The notes below the pieces were generated by a model. It saw nothing but the letters and a program-made list of their open reading frames with translations, was not told where the DNA came from and made no database searches. 64,000 nt of DNA from positions 65,001 through 129,000 of the forward strand of contig CAJQUW010001115.1 of the NCBI GenBank assembly GCA_907163375.1. The letters are read 5' to 3'. The position numbers and the translations under genes are program-made. The stretch's first letter is position 1, and each line of letters begins with the position of its first letter. This document shows positions 10,893-21,206 of the stretch, piece after piece. Source of the DNA: Prostheceraeus crozeri. Lineage: Eukaryota; Platyhelminthes; Polycladida; Euryleptidae.

Positions 10893-12171
10893 GATGCAGA
10901 GTATCAATTCGGCTTTGTGTTTCTTCGATTCTCCCCTCCTCAGACAGACATCATCTCCTCAACAATTGTAGACATAGTCCCCTCAACAAATATCGATGGT
11001 AACCAGCAGCCTATTCAGTTTGATATACCTGCCAATCCTCAAGATTATATTGACTGTCAATCCATTGATTTAGAGTTGTGTATACAAATTAAGAAGACTG
11101 ATGGTACAAATATCGATTCATCCAAGGATAAAGTGGGATTAGCAAATCTTCCTATTGCCAGTCTGTTCTCAGATGTGTATCTACAACGACAAACAGATTG
11201 AAGGAGGGGATCGAGCATATCCATATGGAGCATATATACATACAATGACTCAATTTCAAAAGCAAGCTAAACAATCACACTTGCAAGTTTCTGGGTGGTA
11301 TGATGATCAGCAAGGGAAATTTGATGATGTCTCAAATATAGGGTTGAGAAGACGAATGGATCTAACAGCGGATTCAAAGGAATTATACTTGAAAGGACCC
11401 GTCTATCTTGATTTCCTTCGTCAATCTAGATATCTGCTATCACAGGTTAAAATGCAAATAAAATTTATTCGTGCAAATCCTGAGTTCGCGTTAATGGCTT
11501 TTGGAGCTACAAACTATCAAGTCAACATAAGTAATGCCGTGCTCAATGTAAGGCGAGTAACAATGAACCCGTCAGTCATCAACGAGCATGCGACAGGATT
11601 GAGGAAAAGCAATGCAATATATCCAGTTAATCACAGTGTGTTGACAAACTTCACAATTGGTGCGGGATCATCCTCACATGCCTACCCAAATCTTTTTCCC
11701 ACTGCAATGCCAAAGGCGGTGTATATCACATTTGCGGAAAATGAGGCATTCATTGGTGCTTTTGAAAAGAATCCATTCAATTTCTAACACTTTAATGTTA
11801 GAAAACTAGCTCTCTATCAGGATGGGAAATTTGTATCTTGCAAAGCATATGAGCCTAATTTCAAAGATGGTAAATTCGCACGTGAATATGGTTCTACTTT
11901 CACCGCCCTCAACATGTTTAATACAGATGATTCAAATGGAATTACAATGGATATGTACAAGAATGGCTACTTCTTCATTATGTACAACCTCACAGCAGAT
12001 GCAGAACTAGGTGGTGAAAGCGTAGGAGTTACAAAGCCTGGAAATATACGACTGGATGTATCATTTGAGTCACCTTTGAAGAAAACAATTACTTGTCTCA
12101 TTTATGCTATCTATGATAGCAAAGTTGAGATAACAAGAATGAGAGACGTGACTGTCAGCTATCAGAGATGA
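10893..12171 (+). CDS. Polinton major capsid protein, double jelly-roll (fossil)
   Basis: Recognisable conserved segments in order include FDIPANPQDYIDC, IASLFSDVYL, a WYDDQQGKFD segment, LKGPVYLDF, and the strongly conserved closing part with EPNFKDGKFAREY, LNMFNTDDSNGI and RMRDVTVSYQ. These match the Polinton major capsid family often annotated as F54H12.2-like. The family forms pseudo-hexameric double jelly-roll capsomers. Its end overlaps the protease start by ATGA. The gene is broken in a few places; bounds are outer limits. Confidence 0.88.
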
Positions 12172-12632
12172 GTAACTTAAGCAACATAGAAATCTTGAGG
12201 AAAATAAGGAAAGCTCATCCCTACTCCAAGACAATATTTCTCAATGTCTTTTCTAGAGATAATTTACCTGATTCAATTCCTTTCTATCCTTGTTCACTTA
12301 TCATCAATACGGATACCAACAATCTTCCCGGAAAACATTGGATTGCTGTATACATCAATCGTTATAAAGTTGCCGAATATTTTGACTCTCTTAATCAACC
12401 TCGGTTACATGATATCGCATTATGGATGAACAGGTTCTCCTGGACTGTTAGGAAAGTGACATCGTTCCCACTTCAAAGTAATACATCTCTAATGTGCGGT
12501 GGCTATGTACTCTATTTTGTCAACGAGAGACCATTGAAAAATAACTGTAAAAGTGCTTTAGAACTATTTTCAAAAAACTGTGATAAAAATGATGTAACTC
12601 TTACTAAATATGTTGAAACAGTTTTGAAATAA
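12168..12632 (+). CDS. Adenain-type cysteine protease (fossil element)
   Basis: The 154-residue frame has the adenain/Ulp1-like catalytic layout: His57 in GKHWIAVYI, Asp73 in EYFDSLNQP, Gln103, and Cys110 in SLMCGGYVLYF. In adenoviruses and Polintons this enzyme cleaves virion precursors. Its start codon overlaps the capsid stop (ATGA), and its TAA sits within AATAAA, so stop and polyadenylation signal coincide. The frame looks open. Confidence 0.92.
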   Translation: MSNLSNIEILRKIRKAHPYSKTIFLNVFSRDNLPDSIPFYPCSLIINTDTNNLPGKHWIAVYINRYKVAEYFDSLNQPRLHDIALWMNRFSWTVRKVTSFPLQSNTSLMCGGYVLYFVNERPLKNNCKSALELFSKNCDKNDVTLTKYVETVLK

Positions 12633-12739
12633 AGTTTTATGTTGTATCATTAACTTGCTCTCTTTTTTCCAAAACAAGGGTTTATAAGGAAAACAAAAAC
12701 ATATTCATATTTCATTATCTATTCACATATATACAAAAT

Positions 12740-13309
12740 CTACAATTTGTTTTTCATGAAACATTTTTTCAAATCACATATGATGGGAGGCACATCACTT
12801 ATGTCTTTGATGTCGCTTATCACAATCTTTCCATTATGGAACACATGAACATGATATGGATGCCAGTTAGTCAATTGAGCTGCTGGAAATAACTCCACTT
12901 CATAAGTTAGATTATGTGATGATGTAACTTTACGGAAGTCATAGTGATAGTGTAATTCACATAACACGGTCATTGTCTTCACTTCCCAATTAGATAATGA
13001 ATCACCAAATAAATGTTCCAAAGTAAAGTGTAGATATGAGAGATCACCCTCCATGACCCTTCCAATACATTGGATTGTTCCATTTGGAAAGAATAGGATA
13101 GTGAGAGATTTATCCTTCCTCTGAATCCTCCATGTTAACATTGAGGGTCTTCTAAGATGTAAGCTCGTTGTCGGCTTCAATTTGCGTTTTATCAGTAACC
13201 ATTGTTTTCGGTTGGGTATATTCCTCTCGATCTCTTGTAGATTGAGTTTTGACTTTGCTTTTGTAGTTAACATCCGATTTACAACTTCCAACCGTTTGAT
13301 GTCCTCCAT
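12740..13309 (-). CDS. TBP-like protein with two saddle repeats (Polinton-encoded)
   Basis: The open frame of 189 residues aligns by eye with both halves of the TATA-binding protein core. Repeat 1 has LTILFFPNGTIQCIG (about 69-83), like TBP ALIFSSGKMVCTG. Repeat 2 has SNWEVKTMTVLCELHYHYDF (106-125), then YEVELFPAA (136-144) and VHVFHNGKIVIS (154-165), like TBP YEPELFPGL and LLIFVSGKVVLT. Phe at about 75, 141 and 157 fall where TBP has three of its four DNA-intercalating Phe; the first is not evident. Known TBPs bend TATA DNA to start transcription. It overlaps the 3' part of the PC4-like gene upstream on the same strand and converges on the protease gene. The role in Polinton transcription is inference. 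Confidence 0.7.
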   Translation of the reverse strand: MEDIKRLEVVNRMLTTKAKSKLNLQEIERNIPNRKQWLLIKRKLKPTTSLHLRRPSMLTWRIQRKDKSLTILFFPNGTIQCIGRVMEGDLSYLHFTLEHLFGDSLSNWEVKTMTVLCELHYHYDFRKVTSSHNLTYEVELFPAAQLTNWHPYHVHVFHNGKIVISDIKDISDVPPIICDLKKCFMKNKL

Positions 13310-13670
13310 CTTTAATGAATGACGTTATCTGTGGTAGTATCTCCCTTGTAAAGGTTTCCCATGTGACGTCACTGAAACGAAAAAATCGATATTCAACATC
13401 TTCCCGTTTTGGTGAACAGACGTATAGTTTGACTGATGAATCACACTTTATCCATACCTTGTCGTCGAGAGGAATCTTGATCCGAGTCTTATGGTTGTCA
13501 ATGAGATCCGCAAAGTCTTTCAGTGAAGGCAATGAGTCAATACTAATGCAAACGCCACGATGTTTTCGAACACTATTTGCTATTGAATGACGAGATGCTA
13601 TTCTTTTAGAATTTGTTATGTGAACGTTTTGAACGTCACTAAGTTTCCATGTTCTAATGTAATGAGGCAT
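13152..13670 (-). CDS. PC4-like transcription coactivator/ssDNA-binding protein (Polinton-encoded)
   Basis: Two PC4-type units are suggested. The first ends with RGVCISIDSLPSLKDFADLI, like the PC4 motif of a GI-S-L strand followed by a W-x2-L helix. The second has LDDKVWIKCDSSVKLYVCS, then RFFRFSDVTWETFTREILPQI, which copies the PC4 order of strands then helix with a central Trp. PC4/Sub1 binds single-stranded DNA and helps RNA polymerase II start. The last 45 residues are polar and overlap the TBP-like frame. The first in-frame ATG is at 13670. Alternatively it is an unrelated small beta/alpha protein. Confidence 0.55.
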   Translation of the reverse strand: MPHYIRTWKLSDVQNVHITNSKRIASRHSIANSVRKHRGVCISIDSLPSLKDFADLIDNHKTRIKIPLDDKVWIKCDSSVKLYVCSPKREDVEYRFFRFSDVTWETFTREILPQITSFIKDGGHQTVGSCKSDVNYKSKVKTQSTRDREEYTQPKTMVTDKTQIEADNELTS

Positions 13671-13723
13671 GTTCCTAAAGCTATGTTTCAAATTTAGGTT
13701 TAATGTTTGGCTAAAGTTTGTTA

Positions 13724-13729
13724 TTTTAT
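13724..13729 (-). terminator. Probable polyadenylation signal of the polymerase transcript
   Basis: AATAAA on the minus strand lies just after the three hairpins and before the PC4-like gene. It would place the hairpins in the 3' untranslated region of the polymerase message. Confidence 0.4.
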
Positions 13730-13732
13730 TAG

Positions 13733-13902
13733 CTCAACATATCGGAATGATGTTGAGTACAAATTCTTCACATATTCATTCACATTAGGACTACCTATTT
13801 ATTAGTAATCATTTCTACATATCGGAAAGATGTAGAAATTTCAATTTTAGTAAGACTACTTATGTATTAGTAAGTGTTGCTACATGTCGGAAGATGCAGC
13901 AA
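13733..13902 (-). ncRNA. Three tandem covarying hairpins between polymerase and PC4-like genes
   Basis: Three stem-loops lie at 13733-13757, 13811-13839 and 13877-13902. Plus-strand stems are CTCAACAT/ATGTTGAG, ATTTCTACAT/ATGTAGAAAT and TTGCTACAT/ATGCAGCAA. Loops are almost constant (ATCGGAATG, ATCGGAAAG, GTCGGAAG). Several stem pairs differ between copies with both sides changed. The one mispair in the third stem would be a G-U wobble if the minus strand is transcribed. Between the stems a spacer with TTACTAATA and GTAGTC (minus strand) recurs. The array lies in the untranslated gap after the polymerase gene. A protein-binding 3' UTR element or a replication signal are both possible. Confidence 0.6.
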
Positions 13903-13949
13903 TCGCAAGATCTATTACAAGTGGAATATTATATTGTTTTTATTTAGAC

Positions 13950-16900
13950 TTATTCTACATCACCTGTGACAGGAAGGCATCTCCTTCTCTTCGACGGTGG
14001 GGGAAGACCTAGGCTGTAGTGTCCATATGGTAATGATAAATTTTTATCCAGGCAACAGCGCTTATCCTCCCAAAGTGAAAAACCTCGCTTCCTAAATGAT
14101 TTTGTGCTAACTATGTGATTTTTTGAATTTATAATTGTCATATCTTCAGTTGTATCATTCTCACTATAATAGACACTCCTATAGTCATTATGCTTCAATT
14201 TTTTTAACTGCTGCTCTCTGAATTCCTTTTGCACGTTTCATGCTATGATTCGTAGAGTCTAGATATTTCATTGAATACATTTTCGGTTTTAGTAGGATCA
14301 TTTCCTCAAGCAACTTTCCGGCACACTCAAATTTAAAACAACCTAATCTAGCTTTGTTTGTAGTTGAGTATAGTAGGTGGTGACTGTCATAGTTTGAAGA
14401 GTCGAACTTTTCACCGAAGTATGGAAGTATATCTTCCAGACGGACAGATGGTGATGTGTATAAACATAGGAAGAAACTGTCGGTATCACCTCCACAAAGC
14501 CGCGTTCTATTTATCAGTGGACATCCTTTTAGGTCATTGTAATATAATTGATACATTTCCAACTTACTATAGTCAACTACTGCTTGACCAACATATATTA
14601 ATTTATTTAAAACTATTGAAGGTTTGTACATTTCCATACCAACCAGATCTTCATCAAATATTTTGTGTTGAACATAGAGAGGATGATTTGACAATTTCAG
14701 TAGTTGTTTCTTATTGTTGACTAGTTTAAATTTTTTCCTTCTTACATTTTCCATTGTTTTACCATATAAAGAATTATTTTTCAATTTGTAGAATGACTTT
14801 TCGAAGTCAGTGCTTGATTGAGCCCTCTTTTGAGAGTTCATATCAATGTATGTTTTTAACCAAGACTTTTGTGTGAATTTTATGCCACTATGAATCTTCT
14901 TGATTCTCATGCCCATGGTCAAGTAAAATTTTAAAATTGAGTAGTGGACTACATAATTTTCCCTATCAAATTGATGGAGCAGAAGTTTCTTGATAGAAGA
15001 AAAATGTGTATTTGGTCTTACTTTTTCATATAGATTTTTCATATAGTGTGAAAACATTCTCTTTTCAATCATCTGCATTTCTGGAGCTAATGGGAAATCG
15101 GCAGTGTCATCATGAATGGCTGCAGGATACTCAATCTAAATCAAAAATGTAGCCGATTTCACCATCATCATCTATATTTTGAACATTTTCTTCAATTAAA
15201 AAATTATCTAATTCACTTTCATTCAACCACTGGGAATTTGAGTGGGGTAGATTCCTACTGAGTGAAGAACCGTAAAGGTTATTAACATCTAAGTAGGTCA
15301 AATGTCGACTTTCAAGTGTATTATTTCCTAATTCTTCAATGCGTGCACGCGCTCGGTGAATGTTGCTGAAAGTCATACCCCCTCTAATTCCTCGTTCAAA
15401 TAGATTGTACATATTTTCATCTTGTATGTAGTGTGGGGGATCATTGGAAGAGAAATTTAGTGCTGAGGTAAAGCTAAGATGTGGGAGACTGACAAAATGT
15501 ACAGGGTCGACTTCATCCTCACGTTGACTCAATGCTCTAAACACTTCAAATATGTCTGCCAACAATAAAACATCTAACTTCAGATATGCCAGCATGTAAT
15601 CCCCAAATGTGCTACAATTAAATTCAATCCATGCCTTGTTAGCGTGTTCATATTCACTATCGGAACAGTGCTCACGAGTAAGATCATTATAGAATTCAAA
15701 TTGTGGTGGTAGACAGTCTTCCGTCAACGTGTTTAAGTTTTTGAAGTATGAATATGGAAACACTCCCTTCTGATATAAAACACTATCACTTAATTGTGGA
15801 AATTCTACACTTAATGTCTCTACATGCTCATACGTTTGCAAGCCCTTGGCTAATTCACTCAAGGATGCACTTAGAAACTGATATGAGTCTAAGAATTTTA
15901 GTTTAAAGTATACTGTCTTCCCTTTGTATTCATTTACAGGGACACTGGCGGATAAAGTTATATATTTTTCAGCAGTTGCTGCTACAACATCTAATTTCCA
16001 AGATTTCATTCTTCCAATCGCTTTATAGCAAACGATGTGACTATCATAATTTTTGAAATTGTGGAAAAATATGGGGAGCTCCCGTCTGTTAAGTCTTAAC
16101 CGGAGATTGCATTTTCTACATAATGTTTGCCTATATCGTCCGGTGATATGATCATGATCACGAACTTTTATGACTTCATCGCTGAATTTCGATTTACATT
16201 TGTTGCAACATTCTCCATTCTCATGGCGTGCTTTTCATCCGCTGACAGTGACATTGGCTGCCTAGTTGTTGCACATTGGTTGTCATATAAGTCTTGGGCT
16301 ACAGTTTCTAAGTGGTGCAAGAAACTAATAATGCAATTTTCTCCCTCGAAGAGGTAATACTTGCCTTCAAATTTCGATTGAAGGGCATTATGCCAGACAT
16401 GATAAGCTCCAATAGCCGCAGGTTTATGTATTTTATTATCAATGTAGCACTCTATATCTGCATAAATTACTAAAGGAGGACTTAGTTGATATTCCATGCT
16501 ACTTGTTAGTACTTTTAGATCCGATGACATTTTTTCTATTTGTGCTTTTCCTAGAAAGCAAAACTGGAAGTGTCGTTCTAGTGTTGTCTTATATGTGAAT
16601 GACTGAGTGCATCTTTCGCAGAAGTATTTATGTCTTTTTAAAGTTCTCCTATACAATCTTGACAGCTTTGGAATTCCACAATAGTGTGCTGCTCCATTGT
16701 TTAGAATTAGCAAAATATTAACCGTTTGCCTACCAGTAAAGTTACTATTGTAACGAACACCTTTGAGTCCATTTTCATAAAAGTGAATGTTAATTTTAAT
16801 ATCATTATTCTTCTAAAATTTTGGAATATCTTTGATTGATACTGGTGTGGAAATGCCTTCCATATTTAGCTCAGATGTCCACTTACTATATGATTTTACT

Positions 16901-17802
16901 TCATTCCTTGAATAAGGTACTTCATTATAATGCAATATTGATAAAACTGCATATAGGAAGCAATCATTTGCATTTGAATTAACATTAATGACAGCTTTAG
17001 AGTTTTTTAACTTCTTTGGTAGAGGAAATGATTGTCCACCTGACAGTATTGGACTTGTTATTACATTGAACTCTATATTTTGTACATCATCTATAATCCA
17101 ATTGCTACCCTTTTTTGTGAAGGCTTCAATATGATTTATTAGACTATTTAGATGATCCTGAAACCAAGCATCATAGTCATAAATATAGTTTGAGGATGAT
17201 GAGGTAAAGTGTGCGAGAAAAGTTTCTTCTTCTTGAGGATTAGAGCGGACATAACGAATTTGTACAATCAGACGACCGCGCAATTGATAGCTCCTTAGTA
17301 AGTCAGACACTAAATTCCCTAACATGGAACGCATGCTTTCTAAGAATGATGTTATGTCCACAGTAGGTGTTGTTGGCGTGATATCATACACACGTGCATG
17401 GCCATTGAGTGCGCTTTCGCTGAGACTAACAGTTCCATAGTTATTATGCATATTCATCTCACTATTTGTGTTATGTACATTCATATGCTGTCGAAATCTA
17501 CTTATAGAGTTATACGTTTTGCCACACCGAGAGCAGTATTGCATAAAGTTTTGTATGTTAGTTGAAGCGCTGGTTGTTGGCTTAGAAGTAGATCTATTTT
17601 GATTATTTGAATTTGACTCTGTTATGCTATCATTCAGTTTATTATTGCATACAAGTTTATGCCTCTTAAGATTATCCATCCTATTCGTCTTATATGGACA
17701 CTTGCTACATTGATACGATTTTCCTAACTTACAAAATTTTTCATGTCGTTGCAAATTGCCCATGAGAGTGAACACTTTTCCACACTTGGTACAGACAACC
17801 AT
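13950..17802 (-). CDS. Protein-primed DNA polymerase B with N-terminal C2H2 fingers (fossil)
   Basis: The N-terminus carries three zinc fingers: C4-C7-H20-C24, C32-C35-H48-C52 and C90-C93-H106-H110. Then comes the conserved Polinton segment NSNANDCFLYAVLSILHYNE. The exonuclease-I-like motif reads VIYADIECYI; a later segment YLKLDVLLLADIFEVF fits exonuclease III. Polymerase motifs include DVNNLYGSSLS, NSLYGKTMENV and GGDTDSFFL (the DTDS metal site). Such enzymes copy the element from a protein primer. It starts at ATG 17802 behind a CRE/TATA promoter. The gene is broken into several pieces; bounds are outer limits. Confidence 0.93.
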
Positions 17803-17832
17803 GATTATTGATGAGGATTGAAATTAGCAAGC

Positions 17833-17880
17833 CCTTATATACATCTACCATCTAATGACGTCAGCGTCATCACCAGCCAA
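17833..17880 (-). promoter_or_regulatory. Polymerase gene promoter: TATA box, palindromic CRE and CCAAT
   Basis: On the minus strand TATATAAGG (17833-17841) lies about 30 bp before the ATG at 17802. Upstream are a perfect TGACGTCA at 17856-17863 and an inverted CCAAT at 17876-17880. The arrangement resembles that before the gene at 5282. Confidence 0.6.
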
Positions 17881-17929
17881 TACCATATGTTCCGATCTGT
17901 TGTAAAGACAAAACACATACAATTTCAAC

Positions 17930-18224
17930 AATTATTTTATTCAAAAAAGAAGAAAATAGAAGTTAAAGTAATAAAGTTACAGTTTAACACATTTGACAAT
18001 ACCACTATGGTAGAGTTTTAGGTGACTGCAGCTGTCACTACAGCCACCCAAATCGTCCATCCTCGTAAGGCGCACTCTTCTGATGCCATTTTGGGAACAT
18101 TCGAGGTGCACAAGCGTTTCTTTGTTATGCTGTTGGCTGGTGGTTACTTGGGAGGCCAACAGGAGGTTTGATTGAGTAATATTTCTTAGAGACTCAATCA
18201 AACCTCTATTGTCCTCCTTCAACT
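17930..18224 (-). other. 3' region of the spliced cargo gene, partly coding-like
   Basis: Minus-strand sequence continues to look coding (helix-type KLKEDNRGLIESL and a Cys/His-containing end) to about 17977. AATAAA follows near 17940. It may be the original tail of the neighbouring coiled-coil gene or its 3' untranslated region. Confidence 0.4.
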
Positions 18225-19990
18225 TCACTCGCGGGCCTCAACCTCCTTTAGGCGCTCTTGGCAACGACGGAGTTGTACCTCAACGTCTTGTACCTCGTGT
18301 TGTACCTCTTCTGCTGTCGCGTCGAGATCCACATTGTACTGCCGAACACGGAGAGCAGCTGGAGGTGCGGGCGCAGCAGCGTGAGGGGAAGGATCTGCGG
18401 TTGGGATCGGAGAGGAAGGAGCTGCGGCTGGGATCGAAGAGGAAGGAGCCAGTGTCATCATCGGTGATAATGGAAGGCGCACACTCCAGCTCGGAGAAGC
18501 CCGGATGTGGCTGAACGAGACCTCCTCCTGAGATGCACACATCTCGGAGTCCTGTAATCGAAAGAAGCAATTGTTTATCATCTATTTAACATTTTATCAT
18601 TGATGAAATACAAAAGTGAATTTCTCTTACCTCCGGCTGGATTGTGACCTTCTGACCGGATCCAATCTCTCTCTCACAGGGCAACGAGTCATTCTAAAAG
18701 ATAAATCAATCTATTACAAACAAAAAAACATATTTTAATAGAAAATTCTGTACTCATGCAGTTGACCAACTTTGATACTTACATTTGTAACAGGATCATC
18801 ATCCTCATCGGAAGAAGATGTCGGGGAAGAAGTCGCTGACGAAGTTATCTCATCAGATGAAGTCGCTGACGAGGTTTCATCGTCCTCTGATGAAGACTCC
18901 CGAATCGAATATGGCTTCTCCTCGTTATCTTCCACCGATGTACTCGTCGCAGGCGTCGAAAGGAAACTTCGGTGCTTCCTGAGGGACAGCGACCGCACAA
19001 CCTGCAGAGAAAAATAAGATAACATGTTCGCAACTCATTGGGAAGCATACATGTTCTTGGAAATACTTTATGCATTGAGAAATATTATTGACAAATAACT
19101 AAACAATGACACTTACGGGACTAGGAAGACACTTCTTCTCCGGTGTAGGCAAACGGGGTATACTGTTCACACCTATAAACAGCTGAAGAAAAGAACATAT
19201 TCAATTTCACATAAAGAGCTAATGAATAATTTTAATACTTACATTTCTCAAGCATTCAGCCGCTTTCTCCTCTTCAAAACTGACACAAGTCTGTTGAGAC
19301 AACTCACTCTGAAATGTATTGACAATGTTGAAATACTTTTTACATGGTAGAATAATTAATGGAGTAAATGTATTCTCACATTTTTAGTGACGATCTTTTT
19401 CTGAATTAAGACCTTGGTCTTCTTAGGAGGAGGCATCTTATCATTATCCTGAAATGTTTAAACGATATATGTTTTTATGTATAATGGACCAATAATTAAT
19501 TTATTCGGTTTTAAGAAGCTATCCTTTGAAGGTATTATGTATGATTGGAAGAACTCACCTCAAAATCACTTAAGGTGTCATCGATGAACTGTCGTGACTT
19601 GGGGGCTTTCTTTGAGACTCGGGACTTGATAGGTTTCTTTATTGCTGTAGGCTGATCAACCTGTGAAAGGACACCTTCCATCGGCCTCTCCTTTTGAAAT
19701 AACCGCTCCAACCTCCTCTTTTCAGCCTTTGAGGTGAGGTTGATGCCCTTCCTCCCATTTTGCTGAGCACATGGTGTGTGTTTTTCAATGAATGCCTTAG
19801 AGGCTTCGGTATTAACCTTTTCATTACTCCGTTTATATGACTTGCAAGTTAGGCAGTAAGGATACGTGCAGTCACTTTTGAAGATGCAATTCTTGTGACC
19901 GCTCTTATTAGCATGTCGAACGGGTAATTGGCACGTTTCACAGAAGTGAAAAATTAGGCGCTGTCGTGCAAGACTATCTTGTCGGACCAT
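18225..19990 (-). CDS. Seven-exon cargo gene: zinc-finger-like N-terminus, acidic Ser-rich middle, coiled-coil end
   Basis: Exons read on the minus strand are 19990-19559, 19448-19380, 19308-19243, 19182-19117, 19001-18783, 18693-18631 and 18551-18225. Each junction has GT-AG ends with good donors (GTGAGT, GTAAGT, GTAAGA). All six introns are phase 0 and each inner exon is a multiple of three, so the frame runs through. Exon 1 has a Cys/His cluster starting FCETCQLPVRHANKSGHKNC. Exon 5 is acidic and Ser-rich (SSSDEDDD). Exon 7 is Pro/Ala/Ser-rich and ends in a likely coiled coil (EVQHEVQDVEVQLRRCQERL). I know no family. Layout suggests a chromatin or DNA-binding scaffold. It lies behind the polymerase gene on the same strand. 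Capture of a host gene is inference. Confidence 0.6.
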
Positions 19991-20376
19991 CTCTATAGAA
20001 GAAAAAAATTGATTATAATTTTATCTCTTATTAAATGAGAACTCATTTATATATCATCAACAAAACTCTATGAAGTACTACCTTGATATTGAATAAATCT
20101 TAGAAAGAATTGAAATCTGAAGTTGAAATTGAAACCGAAAGTCGAAAGTTTAATTTTCATTCGAAAACGGTTTGCTCATAGAAAGAGTTGAAATTTACAA
20201 GTAGCTGTCTTGAAATTATTTAATTTCGAAATCAATTTAATGGAATGAAAGTGAAATTTCGAAAATTTCAACCAATCCTCAATTTGTTTAATTAAACAAG
20301 CTTGAATTTTATACATCTGTTAGCAGATGACAGACTGAATATTTAAAATGGATGAAGGCTTTATTTAGGTATCTTT
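19991..20376. other. Polinton intergenic DNA, GAAATTT-rich
   Basis: No gene seen. The stretch is full of short GAAATT/AATTTC-type repeats and could hold the promoter of the spliced gene that starts at 19990. Confidence 0.4.
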
Positions 20377-20827
20377 TTATTTATTCACAAACTGTGAAAA
20401 TCTTGTTGATTCAAATACACTTACATTTAAACTGATATATTCATGTCTCTCGATCAATGACTTAATATAGGATGAAAAATTAAAAAAAAACATGGTTAAT
20501 AATATAACATAAAGTGTTCCCATCCTAAAAACCCAAGCTTCTATATTTAAAGCTATTTGGTTATAAAAACTTAATAATGTTCCTACTCCCGAATATCCTA
20601 TAAAGTAGCACAACATGACAATGAAACTCACTTCAGAATTATAATAGGAACCGGAGAACGGAGGAACGAAGAACGACGTCTGCTATGGACACTGAATTAT
20701 TTGAAAATGAGTGAAAATTCGTTGGGTCCAACTTCTTTATATATAAAATTGACAAAGCAACTATGAACAAAGATCTTATGACATCACATCCTGGAATTGG
20801 TACGGTTAAACAAAATTGATAACTCAA
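20377..20827 (-). CDS. Possible small membrane protein(s) of the Polinton
   Basis: The 84-residue frame at 20377-20631 begins MSFIVMLCYFIGYSGVGTLL and has two hydrophobic stretches of membrane-spanning length separated by a short polar loop. A second small frame lies at 20639-20827. TATATAAAG on the minus strand near 20735-20743 may serve as promoter. No family recognised; AT-rich composition can create such hydrophobic frames by chance. Confidence 0.3.
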
Positions 20828-21072
20828 ACAAGAATTGGAACAGCTGGTTTATTTTTAACCTTAGAAATGGAAGTGCCATCATATGTGTTGAAAGATTTCT
20901 ACATGTAAACAGTAGATTGAATTCAAAGTAATATGAACTGATGGACTGATATATTATTTGATATACATGTTATTATTAATAGTCATATAATGATTCATAT
21001 TTGAAGATATAAAACGTGTGATTTGAATAGAACATTAAATTTGAATTAAGCGCTAAATTTCGAAAATTCAAA

Positions 21073-21136
21073 TTTCGCGCCAAAATGTGAATAATCAAAT
21101 TTAAAGACTTTTTTTCGAAAATTTGAATTTCGCGCC
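21073..21136. promoter_or_regulatory. Two E2F-type sites in a tandem repeat
   Basis: TTTCGCGCC occurs at 21073-21081 and 21128-21136, each within a duplicated segment of about 55 bp that also carries TTTCGAAAATT and AATAATCAAATT. TTTSGCGC is the known E2F core. Confidence 0.45.
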
Positions 21137-21162
21137 AAAATTCAAATAATCAAATTAAAATA

Positions 21163-21206
21163 CTAGGGTTAAGTGTTAGGGTTAAGGTTAGGGTTAGGGT
21201 TAGGGA
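21163..21206. repeat. Short telomere-like (TTAGGG) array inside the Polinton
   Basis: The run contains about six TTAGGG units, the last four nearly perfect (GGTTAGGGTTAGGG) and the first ones degenerate. Confidence 0.8.
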
